Translations under genes and position numbers: made by a program
Notes under the pieces: generated by a model
What the model was told of the DNA's origin: nothing
What the model saw: the letters and a program-made list of their open reading frames with translations, nothing else
Databases searched by the model: none
Part shown: in pieces, positions 36,118-45,149 of the stretch
How positions within the stretch are numbered: position 1 is the first letter of the stretch
Layout: each line of letters opens with the position of its first letter
NCBI RefSeq assembly: GCF_024305245.1
Contig: NZ_JAMWYX010000001.1
Span: 554,366-618,365 of the forward strand
Direction: 5' to 3'
DNA: 64,000 nucleotides
Source of the DNA: Erythrobacter sp.
Lineage (GTDB): Bacteria; Pseudomonadota; Alphaproteobacteria; Sphingomonadales; Sphingomonadaceae

Positions 36118-37602
36118 ATGCCAAATTTCGAAACCCTCAAGCGCGAGTGGTTGTCCAACCCGCGCGGTGACATTCTGGCCGGGATCGTCGTGGCGCTCGC
36201 GCTCATTCCCGAAGCGATCGGCTTCTCGATCATCGCCGGGGTCGATCCGCGCGTCGGGCTTTATGCCTCGTTCTCGATTGCGGTGATCATCTCGCTGGTT
36301 GGCGGCAGGCCGGGCATGATCTCCGCCGCCACTGCAGCTATCGCGGTGCTGGTGCTGCCGCTGGTGCGCGATCACGGCGTGGAATACCTGTTTGCCGCCA
36401 CCATCCTGATGGGCGTGATCCAGATGATTGCCGGGTTCCTGCGATTGAACCTGCTGATGCAATATGTCTCGCGCTCGGTCATCACCGGGTTCGTGAATGC
36501 GCTGGCGATCCTGATCTTCATGGCGCAGTGGCCCGAACTGACCGGCGTGCCGGTGCTGACCTATGCGCTGGTCGCAGGCGGCCTCGCGATCATCTACCTG
36601 TTCCCGTACCTGACCCGCGCCGTGCCGTCGCCATTGATCGCAATCGTGGTGCTGACCTTGCTGGTTTACTACACCGGCTTCGATGTCCGCAGCGTGGGCG
36701 ACATGGGCGAACTGCCGACATCGCTGCCGATGTGGCTGATCCCCGACGTGCCGTTCACATTGGAAACGCTCCGGATCATCCTGCCGTTTTCGGCAACGAT
36801 GGCAGCGGTCGGGCTGCTGGAATCGATGATGACCGCGCAGATCGTCGATGATTTGACCGATACCCCGTCGGACAAGCAGCGCGAGATGAAGGGTCAGGGC
36901 ATCGCCAACTTCTTCACCGGTTTCCTCGGCGGCATGGGCGGCTGCGCGATGATCGGGCAATCGGTCATCAACGTGAAGTCCGGCGGTTTGACCCGGCTTT
37001 CCACCTTCGTGTCCGGCACGTTCCTGCTGTTCCTGCTGATGGTGCTGGGCGGACTGGTGGCGATCATTCCGATGGCCGCACTGGTCGCGGTCATGATCAT
37101 GGTGTCGATCGGCACGTTCTCGTGGCGGTCGATCAAGGATATCCGCTATCACCCTTGGCAATCATCGGTCGTGATGGTGGTCACGGTCGTCGTCACCGTA
37201 TGGACCCATGATCTTGCGCAAGGTGTGCTGTCGGGCGTGATCCTGTCGGGCCTGTTCTTCGCCAGCAAGGTGAAGCGGCTGTTCACCGTGGAATCGCAGC
37301 TTTCAGACGACGGCCTGACCCGTCACTATCAGGTCTCGGGGCAGGTATTCTTTGCCTCATCGGATAACTTCGTGGATGCCTTCGACTTCAAGGAGGTGCT
37401 CGACCGGGTCGTGATCGATGTCAGCGATGCGCAGTTCTGGGATATTTCGGCGGTCGGCACGCTCGACAAGGCGATCCTGAAGTTCCGGCGCGAAGGCACG
37501 GCGGTGGAGATCGTCGGCCTCAACGAAACCAGCGCCGCGCTGATCGAACGCTATGCCACGCATGACAAGCCCGGCGCCGACGCGCAGCTGGGCGGGCACT
37601 GA
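36118..37602 (+). CDS. SulP-family anion transporter with STAS domain
   Basis: 494 residues: about 10-12 membrane helices ([20 protein letters not shown] is the typical SulP start) and a C-terminal STAS domain (about 400-480, with [20 protein letters not shown]). SulP members move sulfate, bicarbonate or other anions; the BicA-like layout allows either. AAGG precedes the ATG. The next gene, a tandem Usp, starts 14 bases after its stop, so the pair is probably one operon. Confidence 0.9.
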   Translation: MPNFETLKREWLSNPRGDILAGIVVALALIPEAIGFSIIAGVDPRVGLYASFSIAVIISLVGGRPGMISAATAAIAVLVLPLVRDHGVEYLFAATILMGVIQMIAGFLRLNLLMQYVSRSVITGFVNALAILIFMAQWPELTGVPVLTYALVAGGLAIIYLFPYLTRAVPSPLIAIVVLTLLVYYTGFDVRSVGDMGELPTSLPMWLIPDVPFTLETLRIILPFSATMAAVGLLESMMTAQIVDDLTDTPSDKQREMKGQGIANFFTGFLGGMGGCAMIGQSVINVKSGGLTRLSTFVSGTFLLFLLMVLGGLVAIIPMAALVAVMIMVSIGTFSWRSIKDIRYHPWQSSVVMVVTVVVTVWTHDLAQGVLSGVILSGLFFASKVKRLFTVESQLSDDGLTRHYQVSGQVFFASSDNFVDAFDFKEVLDRVVIDVSDAQFWDISAVGTLDKAILKFRREGTAVEIVGLNETSAALIERYATHDKPGADAQLGGH

Positions 37603-37616
37603 TGGGAGAGAGACCA

Positions 37617-38468
37617 ATGGAACGCATCCTCGCCGCAATCGACGCGTCTGCCCACGCGACCAGCGTGTGCAAATACGCTGTCTGGGCGGCAGAGCGCCTG
37701 TCGCTGCCAATCGAACTGCTCCACGTGGTCCAGCGGCAGGACGCGGTCGCCGCGCGGCGCGATCTGTCGGGCGCGATCGGGCTCGGCGTCAAAAGCGACC
37801 TGATGGAAGAACTGGTGCGATTGTCGGAAGAAAGCAGCCGCGCCGAGATCGAAAAAGGCCGCGTGCTGCTGGCTGCGGGCGAGCAGATCGTGCGTGAGGC
37901 CGGGGTGGACGATGTCACCACCCTGCACCGCCACGGCGGCGTTGTGGAAACCATCCTCGAACGCGAGGAGGATGCGCGGATCGTGGTGCTGGGCCGGCGC
38001 GGCACCGATCACGAATTCGCGCCCGAGCATATCGGATCAATGATCGAACGGGTGGTCCGATCCAGCATCAAGCCGGTGATGATCGTATCGCGCGCCTATT
38101 CGCAGCCAGAGCATGTGGTGTTCGCCTATGACGCCAGCCCCGCGGCGAAACGCGCGCTGGAACGGCTCGCCAATTCACCGCTGTTCGATGGCCTGCCGGT
38201 CACTATCGTCATGGCCGAAGCATCGGGTGAGACCAAGCGCGCCGCGCTGGCGGAGGCTGAGGCGGTGTTCGCGCCCGGCCACCCGGTCAGCAGCGTGGTC
38301 GACGCCGGCAAGGCCGAAAAGGTCATTCCGCAGGTCATGGGCTCGGTCAGCAATCCGCTGCTGTTGATGGGGGCCTATGGCCACTCGCCGATCCGCAACC
38401 TGATCGTGGGCAGCACCACCTCGGAAATGATCCGCACCATCCATGCGCCGGTGCTGCTGGTGCGGTAG
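37617..38468 (+). CDS. Tandem universal stress protein
   Basis: 283 residues with two Usp domains: the first (about 1-145) begins ERILAAIDASAHATSV and ends in GSMIERVVRSSIKPVMIV; the second (about 150-283) begins HVVFAYDASPAAKRALE and ends with the nucleotide-binding GAYGHSPIRNLIVGSTTSEM. The G-x2-G-x9-G-S/T loop is clearest in the second domain. The ATG at 37617 has GGGAGAGA upstream; an ATG five codons earlier overlaps the SulP stop. Confidence 0.92.
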   Translation: MERILAAIDASAHATSVCKYAVWAAERLSLPIELLHVVQRQDAVAARRDLSGAIGLGVKSDLMEELVRLSEESSRAEIEKGRVLLAAGEQIVREAGVDDVTTLHRHGGVVETILEREEDARIVVLGRRGTDHEFAPEHIGSMIERVVRSSIKPVMIVSRAYSQPEHVVFAYDASPAAKRALERLANSPLFDGLPVTIVMAEASGETKRAALAEAEAVFAPGHPVSSVVDAGKAEKVIPQVMGSVSNPLLLMGAYGHSPIRNLIVGSTTSEMIRTIHAPVLLVR

Positions 38469-38482
38469 GACGGCGCAGCGCG

Positions 38483-41011
38483 TCAGGCCAGCCACGCGGC
38501 GAGATACACCGCCACCAGCACGATCAGTCCGGCCCCTGCGCTGAACTGGCTGAACAGGCGCAGGATCAGCAGGTCGCCCGCCCTCACCCGCGAAACTAAC
38601 CCTGCCCGGCAGCGCGCTGCGACAAAGCCGCTGCCGATGGCGGTCAGCCCCGCGTGAAGCGCGCCGTATAGCGACAAGGCCACCACGCAAGCCGCATAGG
38701 CGTGGCTGGTCGCAGGCGCGGTCAGCAGCGACGGGATCAGGCCGAAACCTATCGCGCTCGTAGCCCCACCTGCCGAGGCAATCGCCAGCCACCAACCTCG
38801 CGCCCTGCCCTTCCCCTGCCGGTTGGCACCAACGGCACCTTGCGAACCCAGCGCCGCCGCACCGAGGCCCGCAAGGATGAGGGCGGCGACCAGCCAGTCG
38901 GGCGCGATCATTGCCACAGGCGGCCAGTCCGACACGCGCGACAGCAGGAACACATAGCCGAACAATAGCGAGACAAGCAGCGTCGCATCGAAGACCAGCG
39001 TGAACACCATACCCCACCAACCCGGCGACTGGTCACGTGCAGGATGGGGCAGAAGCCTGTGCCCCTTGCCGATGTCGACCGGTTGCGGGTCCTCGCGCAG
39101 CCCGCTTTGCCACAGCCAGCGCAGACAGACGCCGACCAGCACCGCCGCCAGCACCGCCGAACCGGCGTAGAAACCAAACAGGAAACATCCCGCCGCGCCG
39201 AACAGCGCCAGTGCGGCCAGCAGCGGCAGGAAAGTCGGCCCAGGCAGGATCAGCACGTAATCCGGCCTGCCATCCAGCGCATCAACGGCCAGAGTCTCTC
39301 GCTGGCCCGGAACCGTCGGCCCGGCGAGGAAGCCCGCCCCTCCCGCGATGCAGACGGGAAGCTCCGGATCCTTCCACAGCGGGTCGCGCCCGGTCACTTC
39401 GGGCAAGCTGGCAAAGTTGTAGGCCGTCGCCGGGCTCGGCATGGCCCATTCGAGCGAAGCGGCCTTCCACGGATTGGTCGTGACATGCGGAGCGAACCGC
39501 CATTGCACCAGCATATCCAGCAGCACGAGCGCAAAGCCGACCGCCAGAATGAACCCGCCGATCGAGGAGACGAGGTTGGGCACCTCCCACCCCAGCCCTG
39601 CGGCATAGGTGTAGACCCGGCGCGGCATCCCCAGCAGCCCGGTCAGATGCATGATGAAGAAGGTCAGATTGAAGCCGGTGAACACCGTCCAGAATGCGAA
39701 CTTGCCCAGCCCGCGATCCGACTTGCGCCCGGTGAATTGCGGCGTCCAGTAATACAGGCCCGCGATCACCGGGAACACGAACCCGCCCACCAGCACATAA
39801 TGCAGATGCGCAACCACGAAGTGGGTGTCGTGCACCTGCCAGTCGAACGGCACCACCGCCACCATCACCCCGGTCAGCCCGCCGCTGACGAAGATGAAGA
39901 AGAACCCGAAAATCCACAGCATCGGCAGGCTCAGCCTGGGCCTACCTTTCAGCAAGGTCGCGAGCCAGGCGAAGATCTGCACCGCGGTCGGGATCACCAC
40001 CAGCAGGCTCGCCGCCGAGAATATCGCGAGGCTGAGATGCGGGATGCCGGTGGTGAACATGTGGTGCGCCCACAGCCCGAAGCTGAGGAACGCCTGCGCA
40101 ATCAGCGCGCCCACGATCCACGAATAGCCGACCATCGGTCTGCCGCAGAACACCGGCAGGATTGTCGATACTACCCCGGCGGCCGGCAGGAAAATGATGT
40201 AAACCTCCGGATGGCCGAACAGCCAGAACAGGTGCTGCCACAACAATGGATCGCCGCCGCGGGTCGGATCGAAGAACGGCAGGCCGAAGGCGCGCTCAAG
40301 TTCGAGCAGGATCGAACCGAGGATCAGCGGCGGAAAGCCCGCCAGCATCATCGCCGCCGTCACCCACAGATACCATGCCAGCAGCGGCATCCGCATCAGT
40401 GACATGCCCGGACTGCGCACTTTCAGTACGGTCACCATGATCTCGACCGCAGCGCAGACCGCCGAAATCTCGACCACAGTGATCCCGACCAGCCAGATGT
40501 CGGCATTGATGCCGGGAGAATAGGGCTTGGACGACAGCGGCGTGTACATGAACCACCCGCTATCGGGCGCGACCCCGGCCAGCAGCGCGCCCAGCAAGGT
40601 CAGCCCGCCCAGCAGATAACACCAATATCCGAAGGCGCTCAGGCGCGGAAAGGCGAGATCGCGTGCGCCCAGAAGTTTGGGCAGCATATACAGGGCAAAC
40701 CCCTCGATCAGCGGGATCGCGAACAGGAACATCATCACCGTGCCGTGCATGGTGAAGACCTGCGCGTAATCGGCGGCATCGAGAAATTGCGTGCTCGGCC
40801 CGGCCAACTGCGCGCGGATCAGCATCGCCAGCACCCCGCCCACCAGGAAGAATGCGATCGCGGTCAGCATGAAGCGGATGCCGACGACGGTATGATTGGT
40901 CGCCGCGAACCTGCCGAACCGGCCCTTTGGCGGCGAATACAGGTCCTGCATTTCGTAATGCAGGCCAAGCGCGTGCCCATGATCGGCGGTTTGCTGCGGT
41001 TCTCCGCTCAT
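38483..41011 (-). CDS. ctaD: Cytochrome c oxidase subunit I-subunit III fusion (caa3-type)
   Basis: 842 residues joining heme-copper subunit I (about 1-590) and a subunit III-like part (about 600-842). Subunit I has the low-spin heme ligand His89 (TMHGTVMMF), His267 and Tyr271 with Glu269 in GHPEVYIIFLP, CuB His316-His317, and heme ligands in VAHLHYV (402, 404). D-channel Asp118 is present, but the following Asn pair is Ser125-Ala126, and the K-channel Lys of PTGIK-type sequences is Gln345 in PTAVQ. Reduces oxygen and pumps protons in the inner membrane. Its start overlaps the coxB stop (ATGA). Confidence 0.93.
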   Translation of the reverse strand: MSGEPQQTADHGHALGLHYEMQDLYSPPKGRFGRFAATNHTVVGIRFMLTAIAFFLVGGVLAMLIRAQLAGPSTQFLDAADYAQVFTMHGTVMMFLFAIPLIEGFALYMLPKLLGARDLAFPRLSAFGYWCYLLGGLTLLGALLAGVAPDSGWFMYTPLSSKPYSPGINADIWLVGITVVEISAVCAAVEIMVTVLKVRSPGMSLMRMPLLAWYLWVTAAMMLAGFPPLILGSILLELERAFGLPFFDPTRGGDPLLWQHLFWLFGHPEVYIIFLPAAGVVSTILPVFCGRPMVGYSWIVGALIAQAFLSFGLWAHHMFTTGIPHLSLAIFSAASLLVVIPTAVQIFAWLATLLKGRPRLSLPMLWIFGFFFIFVSGGLTGVMVAVVPFDWQVHDTHFVVAHLHYVLVGGFVFPVIAGLYYWTPQFTGRKSDRGLGKFAFWTVFTGFNLTFFIMHLTGLLGMPRRVYTYAAGLGWEVPNLVSSIGGFILAVGFALVLLDMLVQWRFAPHVTTNPWKAASLEWAMPSPATAYNFASLPEVTGRDPLWKDPELPVCIAGGAGFLAGPTVPGQRETLAVDALDGRPDYVLILPGPTFLPLLAALALFGAAGCFLFGFYAGSAVLAAVLVGVCLRWLWQSGLREDPQPVDIGKGHRLLPHPARDQSPGWWGMVFTLVFDATLLVSLLFGYVFLLSRVSDWPPVAMIAPDWLVAALILAGLGAAALGSQGAVGANRQGKGRARGWWLAIASAGGATSAIGFGLIPSLLTAPATSHAYAACVVALSLYGALHAGLTAIGSGFVAARCRAGLVSRVRAGDLLILRLFSQFSAGAGLIVLVAVYLAAWLA

Positions 41012-41793
41012 GAAATGCCCAATGCCTCGAATACCCGATCCGTCCAGCGTTCGATGATGTCGCCCGCCGGAGCGCTGCGTTGATCGAGCACCGGCAGCGG
41101 CGCGGCCTCGACATTGTCAGCTGCGGCCAGCGCGGCGGCGTAATCCGCAGGCGGATGGGCGTGCACCTCGAACTGCATATGGGCATGGCCCTGCCCGCAA
41201 TATTCCGAACATTGGCCGTAATAGATCCCGGGTCGGTCAGCCTGCAGCCGAAGCCGATTGAGCCTGCCCGGAACAGCATCCATCTTGCCGCCGAGCCGCG
41301 GCACCCAGAATGAATGGATCACATCCCCGCTGGTGATGGCGACCGTAAATTCACGGCCCGCAGGAACATGCAGGACGCCGTCCGATTGCTGTCCGCCGGG
41401 ATAGGCGAAGCGCCATTCCCAGCGTTCGGCATGGACCCGGATAACCTCGGCGCCATCCTCACGCGCAAGCAATTGTTCGCCGCGCAGAAAGGCAAACGCC
41501 ATCAGCGCGCTGAGCGTCAGCGCCGGGAAGATCAGCCCCCACCCCACCAGAACGCGCCGGGTGGAGAACGCCCGCTCCCGATCGCGGGTGGCCATCGCAT
41601 AGATCGCGGTCGCCATCACGCCGGTTACGATTGCGGTCGCGCTCCAGAACATGATGAACCACAACGCTTCAACCCGCTCGGCCGCTGGCCCGGCAGGGTC
41701 GAGCGCCGAATAGACACCCGAACAGGCCGGCAGGGCGATGAGCGGGGGGATCAGCGCGGCGAGCCGCGTCGTTCGTCCGTAACCTGCGCTGAT
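41008..41793 (-). CDS. ctaC: Cytochrome c oxidase subunit II, probable lipoprotein
   Basis: Carries the CuA centre that takes electrons from cytochrome c. CSEYCGQGHAHM with the earlier His in GDVIHSFWVP gives the full CuA ligand set; two membrane helices precede it (LWFIMFWSATAIVTGVMATA and the VGWGLIFPALTLSALM region). The N-terminus LIPPLIALPAC followed by SGVYSALDPAGP fits a lipoprotein leader. No in-frame ATG, and no GTG or TTG outside the divergent gene, precedes this leader; CTG at 41754 or ATC at 41793 are the only near choices, so the start is unresolved. No cytochrome c domain is fused. Confidence 0.85.
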   Translation of the reverse strand: MSAGYGRTTRLAALIPPLIALPACSGVYSALDPAGPAAERVEALWFIMFWSATAIVTGVMATAIYAMATRDRERAFSTRRVLVGWGLIFPALTLSALMAFAFLRGEQLLAREDGAEVIRVHAERWEWRFAYPGGQQSDGVLHVPAGREFTVAITSGDVIHSFWVPRLGGKMDAVPGRLNRLRLQADRPGIYYGQCSEYCGQGHAHMQFEVHAHPPADYAAALAAADNVEAAPLPVLDQRSAPAGDIIERWTDRVFEALGIS

Positions 41794-41811
41794 TCCGTGT
41801 GTTGAAGTGGC

Positions 41812-42348
41812 ATGGCCCGACTCGACGAAGCAAAGGACCTCGGCGTCTCCTCGCGTATCGCGCTGGCCGGTCACCCGATCCACGCCATGCTGGTGACGTT
41901 CCCCATCGCCCTGATCGTGGCGACATTGGGCGCGGATATTTTCTGGTGGCTGCTGGCCGATCCATTTTTCGCCCGCGTGGGTCTGTGGACCAGCGGCTGG
42001 GGCTTCGGCATGGGCGTGCTTTCCGCTGTTGCCGGCACGGTCGAGCTGCTCGCCGGGCCGGGCATCCGCCGCAATCCTGCCAGCTGGAGTCACGCGGTCG
42101 CCGCCATGACGCTGCTCGCGGTGATCGGAGCGAACTGGGGTTGGCGCCTGCCCGATCCCGAAGCGGCGATCATGCCGTGGGGCCTGCTGTTGTCGGCAGG
42201 CGGCCTGGTGATGGTCGGCATTGCAGGCTGGCAAGGCGGAAGGCTGGTGTTCGAACATGGCGTCGGCATCATTGTCGATGAGAAAGCTGAGGTGCAGAAA
42301 GAGCCGGAGCCGGATCTTCCGAACGTTTCAGAAAGCCCGGCTCGCTGA
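41812..42348 (+). CDS. DUF2231 membrane protein
   Basis: 178 residues with about four hydrophobic segments. The signature GHPIHAMLVTFPIALIV at about 20-36 identifies DUF2231, a family with conserved His that often occurs next to oxidase and copper genes. Function is unknown. The ATG at 41812 is divergent from coxB with almost no spacer. Its last 80 bases overlap the convergent copD-like gene. Confidence 0.85.
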   Translation: MARLDEAKDLGVSSRIALAGHPIHAMLVTFPIALIVATLGADIFWWLLADPFFARVGLWTSGWGFGMGVLSAVAGTVELLAGPGIRRNPASWSHAVAAMTLLAVIGANWGWRLPDPEAAIMPWGLLLSAGGLVMVGIAGWQGGRLVFEHGVGIIVDEKAEVQKEPEPDLPNVSESPAR

Positions 42349-42787
42349 GCCATTCGGGCAAGATGTCGTTGTTCAGAGCAGGCTTGGCCAGCACGAGGTA
42401 GAAAATCGCGCACGCCGCCGCGCCCACGGCAATGACAATGATCCTGATGCGCAGCGTTGGCTGCTGTGCGCCTTCTTCCGCCAGATGGGTCAGGACATAG
42501 GCGTATTGCACATGCGCCACAGCCAGCACCGCCACCGCCGCCAGTTTCGCGAACATCCACGGGTGCAGCGCATCGCCGACGAACAGCAAGGCGCTGCCCG
42601 CCGCAACCGCGATGAAGCCCGCAGGCGAAACAAGCCCCATGTAAGCGAACCGACTCGCCATGCGGATCCGGGCGAAGTCCTGCTGGTCGCGAACGGTGCT
42701 GTGGCCCACGAGCAGAGCGGCGAGGTAGATCAGCCCGGCGACCCAGATGGCAACGCCGCAAATATGAATGAACTTGAGCCACAGCAT
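42269..42787 (-). CDS. CopD-like membrane protein
   Basis: 172 residues, four hydrophobic helices (KFIHICGVAIWVAGLIYLAA at about 5-24; further segments near 48-70, 76-98 and 116-134). The His-x2-x-G-x-W pattern of the first helix is that of the CopD/HemJ-like group. Located next to ctaG and three bases after its stop, so it is probably needed for copper or heme handling during oxidase assembly. Convergent overlap with the DUF2231 gene. Confidence 0.75.
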   Translation of the reverse strand: MLWLKFIHICGVAIWVAGLIYLAALLVGHSTVRDQQDFARIRMASRFAYMGLVSPAGFIAVAAGSALLFVGDALHPWMFAKLAAVAVLAVAHVQYAYVLTHLAEEGAQQPTLRIRIIVIAVGAAACAIFYLVLAKPALNNDILPEWLSEPGFLKRSEDPAPALSAPQLSHRQ

Positions 42788-42790
42788 CGC

Positions 42791-43495
42791 TCAGGCCGCG
42801 ATCCGGCGGCGGGTGTGCGCGACAAGCCGCATCATCGGCGGCCACGCAGCCAGGATGGTCAGCGGAAGGCTGCCGACCCACATGATCAGCCCGGCAAGCT
42901 GCTGATCCTCTAACACCCCGAAACCGAGGCTCTGGGTGGTCAGGAAATGCGGGGCATAGAGCGCGCGGGGTGCGAATGTCAGGATCGCACCGAGCATTCC
43001 CATCTGCATCACCATCGCCGCGATGACGAAGAAAACAGTTGTGGGGAGCAATTCCTCACGGGCCAAAGCGCGCCATAGCAGCATGGCCGATCCGAGCAGT
43101 GCGAACTGACCGAACCAGTATGCAAGATCGCTCGACAGGGCCAACTCATACGCCGCCGGAAGATGCCACAGCCAGAACACCGCGAGATGAACGCTCAACG
43201 CCGGGACGAGCGGCACACGGTTAAGCCGCAGCGCGTCGGCCAGCAGCGGCGCCGCCCCCAGCACGATGACGAGATGATGCACCGTTCGTGCCGAAAACAG
43301 GCCTGCGCTCAGGGCACACAGGGGCGAGACATAGGCAACTGCGAGTAATCCGATACCGATCCGGACGCGCAGACCGTGGCGGTGCAGACCCAATGCCAGC
43401 AGCGCCAAGCCTGCTAGCACCACCGGATCGAAATTCCATGCAGCAAGGATTCCGCCGGGCTCCGGGGCCGGACCGCAATAGGGGATGTAACCCAA
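42791..43495 (-). CDS. ctaG: caa3-type cytochrome c oxidase assembly factor CtaG
   Basis: A 234-residue membrane protein with about six to seven helices. SARTVHHLVIVLGAAPLLA and HLAVFWLWHLPAAYE are the His-bearing motifs of the CtaG_Cox family, which helps assemble the copper centres of caa3 oxidases. Start is TTG at 43495, supported by GGAGG seven bases upstream. Lies with the other oxidase genes on the same strand. Confidence 0.9.
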   Translation of the reverse strand: MGYIPYCGPAPEPGGILAAWNFDPVVLAGLALLALGLHRHGLRVRIGIGLLAVAYVSPLCALSAGLFSARTVHHLVIVLGAAPLLADALRLNRVPLVPALSVHLAVFWLWHLPAAYELALSSDLAYWFGQFALLGSAMLLWRALAREELLPTTVFFVIAAMVMQMGMLGAILTFAPRALYAPHFLTTQSLGFGVLEDQQLAGLIMWVGSLPLTILAAWPPMMRLVAHTRRRIAA

Positions 43496-43522
43496 TGCTC
43501 ACCCTCCTTCGCGAATTGTGCA

Positions 43523-43596
43523 GCGCTCTGGAGCATCAGCAACTCTGCATCGGCGCCGCGTTCGGCACCGAGACAGGATCAACGCTCCAGAGAGCG
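43523..43596. repeat. Inverted repeat between SDR and ctaG
   Basis: GCGCTCTGGAGC (43523-43534) and GCTCCAGAGAGCG (43584-43596) are near-perfect inverted copies separated by about 49 bases, in the leader of ctaG. Could form a hairpin in the mRNA or be a regulator site; no T run follows. Confidence 0.4.
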
Positions 43597-43598
43597 AG

Positions 43599-44588
43599 TC
43601 ACCGGTTCCTGAGTGCCAGTCCCGCCACGCCAGCGGCGATGGCCACCCCCGCCAGCGATGTGAAGGGATAGCTGCGAAGCGTGGTGTAAACGCTCGTATG
43701 GCGCATGTGCTGTTCGCCATAGCGGTCGCCGCGCCCGCCTCCGGTGTGGTACCCGCCGCTCTTCTCGCGCTTCGGCTCGTCCTTGTTGATCGCGGTCTTG
43801 AAGAAGGCGTAGGCGAAGACCTGATCGGCAAGATTGGGGAGAAACCGCGAGAACAGCGTCATCGCCCGCCCTGCCCCGCCGACGATCATGTCGCGCGTCG
43901 GATGCTCGGCTGCGCGGCAAATCGCCTCTGCAACAATATCGGGTGAATAGACCGGCGGCGGCACCTTGGATCGTCCGTCCATTTGGTTGAGCGCATGCTC
44001 GCCAAACGGGGTGTTGATCCCCGAAGGCTGGATCAAGGTGACCGAAACCGGCGCATCTTCGTCAATCAGTTCAAGCCGCAGCGAATCGATATAGCCTTTC
44101 ACCGCGTATTTGCTGGCGGTGTAGGACGACAGCACTGGCGCGGGCATTTGCGAGGAGATCGACCCGGTGGTAATCAACGCGCCGCCGCGCTGCTTGAGGT
44201 GCGGCAGGGCCTCGGTCGCGCAGTGGACCACACCCCAGTAATTGGTGTCGAACAACTGGTGGTGATCCTCGTCGCTCAGTTCCTCCAGCTTGGCATAGGC
44301 CCCGACCCCGGCGTTGCTGACCCAGGTATCGAAACCGCCATGGCGCTCGATGACGGTCCGGACCGCGGCCTTCACATCCTCGCGCTTGCCGACATCTGCG
44401 CTGATCGTATCGCAGCGCCCGCCCTCGGCACGGATTTGCTCCGCCGCCGATTTCAGGCCGTCCTCGTTGCGGGCGATGATGACAACATTGGCACCGCGTT
44501 CTGCAGCGTGCCGTGCAGTTGCCAGCCCGATGCCGGACGATCCGCCGGTGATGACGATGGTCTGTTCTTCGAGGGGCTTCAGCTTCAT
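43599..44588 (-). CDS. Short-chain dehydrogenase/reductase with C-terminal membrane segment
   Basis: 329 residues: NAD(P)-binding TGGSSGIG, NAG in SNAGVGAYA, catalytic Ser in TGSISSQMPAP and YTASKYAVKG (Tyr-x3-Lys). After the SDR core (about 1-250) comes a basic, Gly-rich linker and a C-terminal hydrophobic segment (SLAGVAIAAGVAGLAL) that could anchor it to the membrane. Substrate unknown. The ATG at 44588 has GGAG seven bases upstream; earlier in-frame starts do not fit as well. Confidence 0.9.
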   Translation of the reverse strand: MKLKPLEEQTIVITGGSSGIGLATARHAAERGANVVIIARNEDGLKSAAEQIRAEGGRCDTISADVGKREDVKAAVRTVIERHGGFDTWVSNAGVGAYAKLEELSDEDHHQLFDTNYWGVVHCATEALPHLKQRGGALITTGSISSQMPAPVLSSYTASKYAVKGYIDSLRLELIDEDAPVSVTLIQPSGINTPFGEHALNQMDGRSKVPPPVYSPDIVAEAICRAAEHPTRDMIVGGAGRAMTLFSRFLPNLADQVFAYAFFKTAINKDEPKREKSGGYHTGGGRGDRYGEQHMRHTSVYTTLRSYPFTSLAGVAIAAGVAGLALRNR

Positions 44589-45002
44589 TGATGGCTCCAT
44601 CACGTTCCAGATGTGTCCTGCTGCCCGAAGGCTTCTCCGGCCCACAGCAATGCGGACCCGCGCGCGGGCAACCAGGGGCGCCGACAGGATTACCCGCCGC
44701 GCAAAGCAGCGGAGTTGGTCATCGGCAGGGCGTGAAACGAACTAAGCCTGCGGTCGCGCCGCTCACCATAACCTAGGTCAAAGGGGTGGCTCGCTGTCGC
44801 GCTTGTGGGGTCTTTCAACGATCCGGCTGGCTGGACCGCAGTAGGGCCACACGTCCGACTTGGCGTGGACGGCGCGCTGGGCTGAGAGGATCGGATACTA
44901 GCGGATCTTAACCATCCGCTGGAGAAATTCCGAGGAGCCGCGCTATGCTACGCCCTTGGATACCGTGGCTCGGGCATCAACCGAACCTGCATTCACAAAC
45001 AA
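44589..45002. other. Intergenic region, no protein gene seen
   Basis: About 410 bases between the SDR start and the terminator region. It should hold the SDR promoter. No conserved RNA or credible ORF was recognised. Confidence 0.45.
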
Positions 45003-45030
45003 AAAAAGCCCCAGTTTCCCGGGGCTTTTT
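45003..45030 (-). terminator. Rho-independent terminator after the micro-ORF
   Basis: AAAAAGCCCC, loop AGTTTCCC, GGGGCTTTTT: a ten-base-pair stem flanked by A and T runs, so it can act in both directions. On the minus strand it lies 21 bases after the stop of the 12-codon ORF. Confidence 0.85.
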
Positions 45031-45051
45031 ATTGATTGTTCGAGCTTTGGA

Positions 45052-45090
45052 TTAGCGGCTGCCGAACAGAAAAACGATGTAGGTCCACAT
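45052..45090 (-). CDS. Candidate 12-residue micropeptide
   Basis: ATG at 45090 opens MWTYIVFLFGSR followed by TAA. AGGAG stands eight bases upstream, one of the clearest Shine-Dalgarno sites in the window, and a strong terminator follows. The peptide is hydrophobic and could be membrane-bound, or the ORF may be part of a small regulatory RNA. It lies 59 bases after the CHASE2-EAL gene on the same strand. No known family; too short for similarity. Confidence 0.45.
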   Translation of the reverse strand: MWTYIVFLFGSR

Positions 45091-45149
45091 AAGAAACTCC
45101 TATCAGCTGCAGGTGCTGTAGGATCGTTATAACACATGGTTAACCTTAA

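Noticed and set aside
39044..40402. 452-codon plus-strand frame over the oxidase gene
   Set aside because: Gln/Arg-rich antisense shadow of a membrane protein.
44943..45137. 64-codon minus-strand frame around the terminator
   Set aside because: It reads through a strong terminator hairpin and lacks a ribosome-binding site; the 12-codon ORF in another frame fits better.
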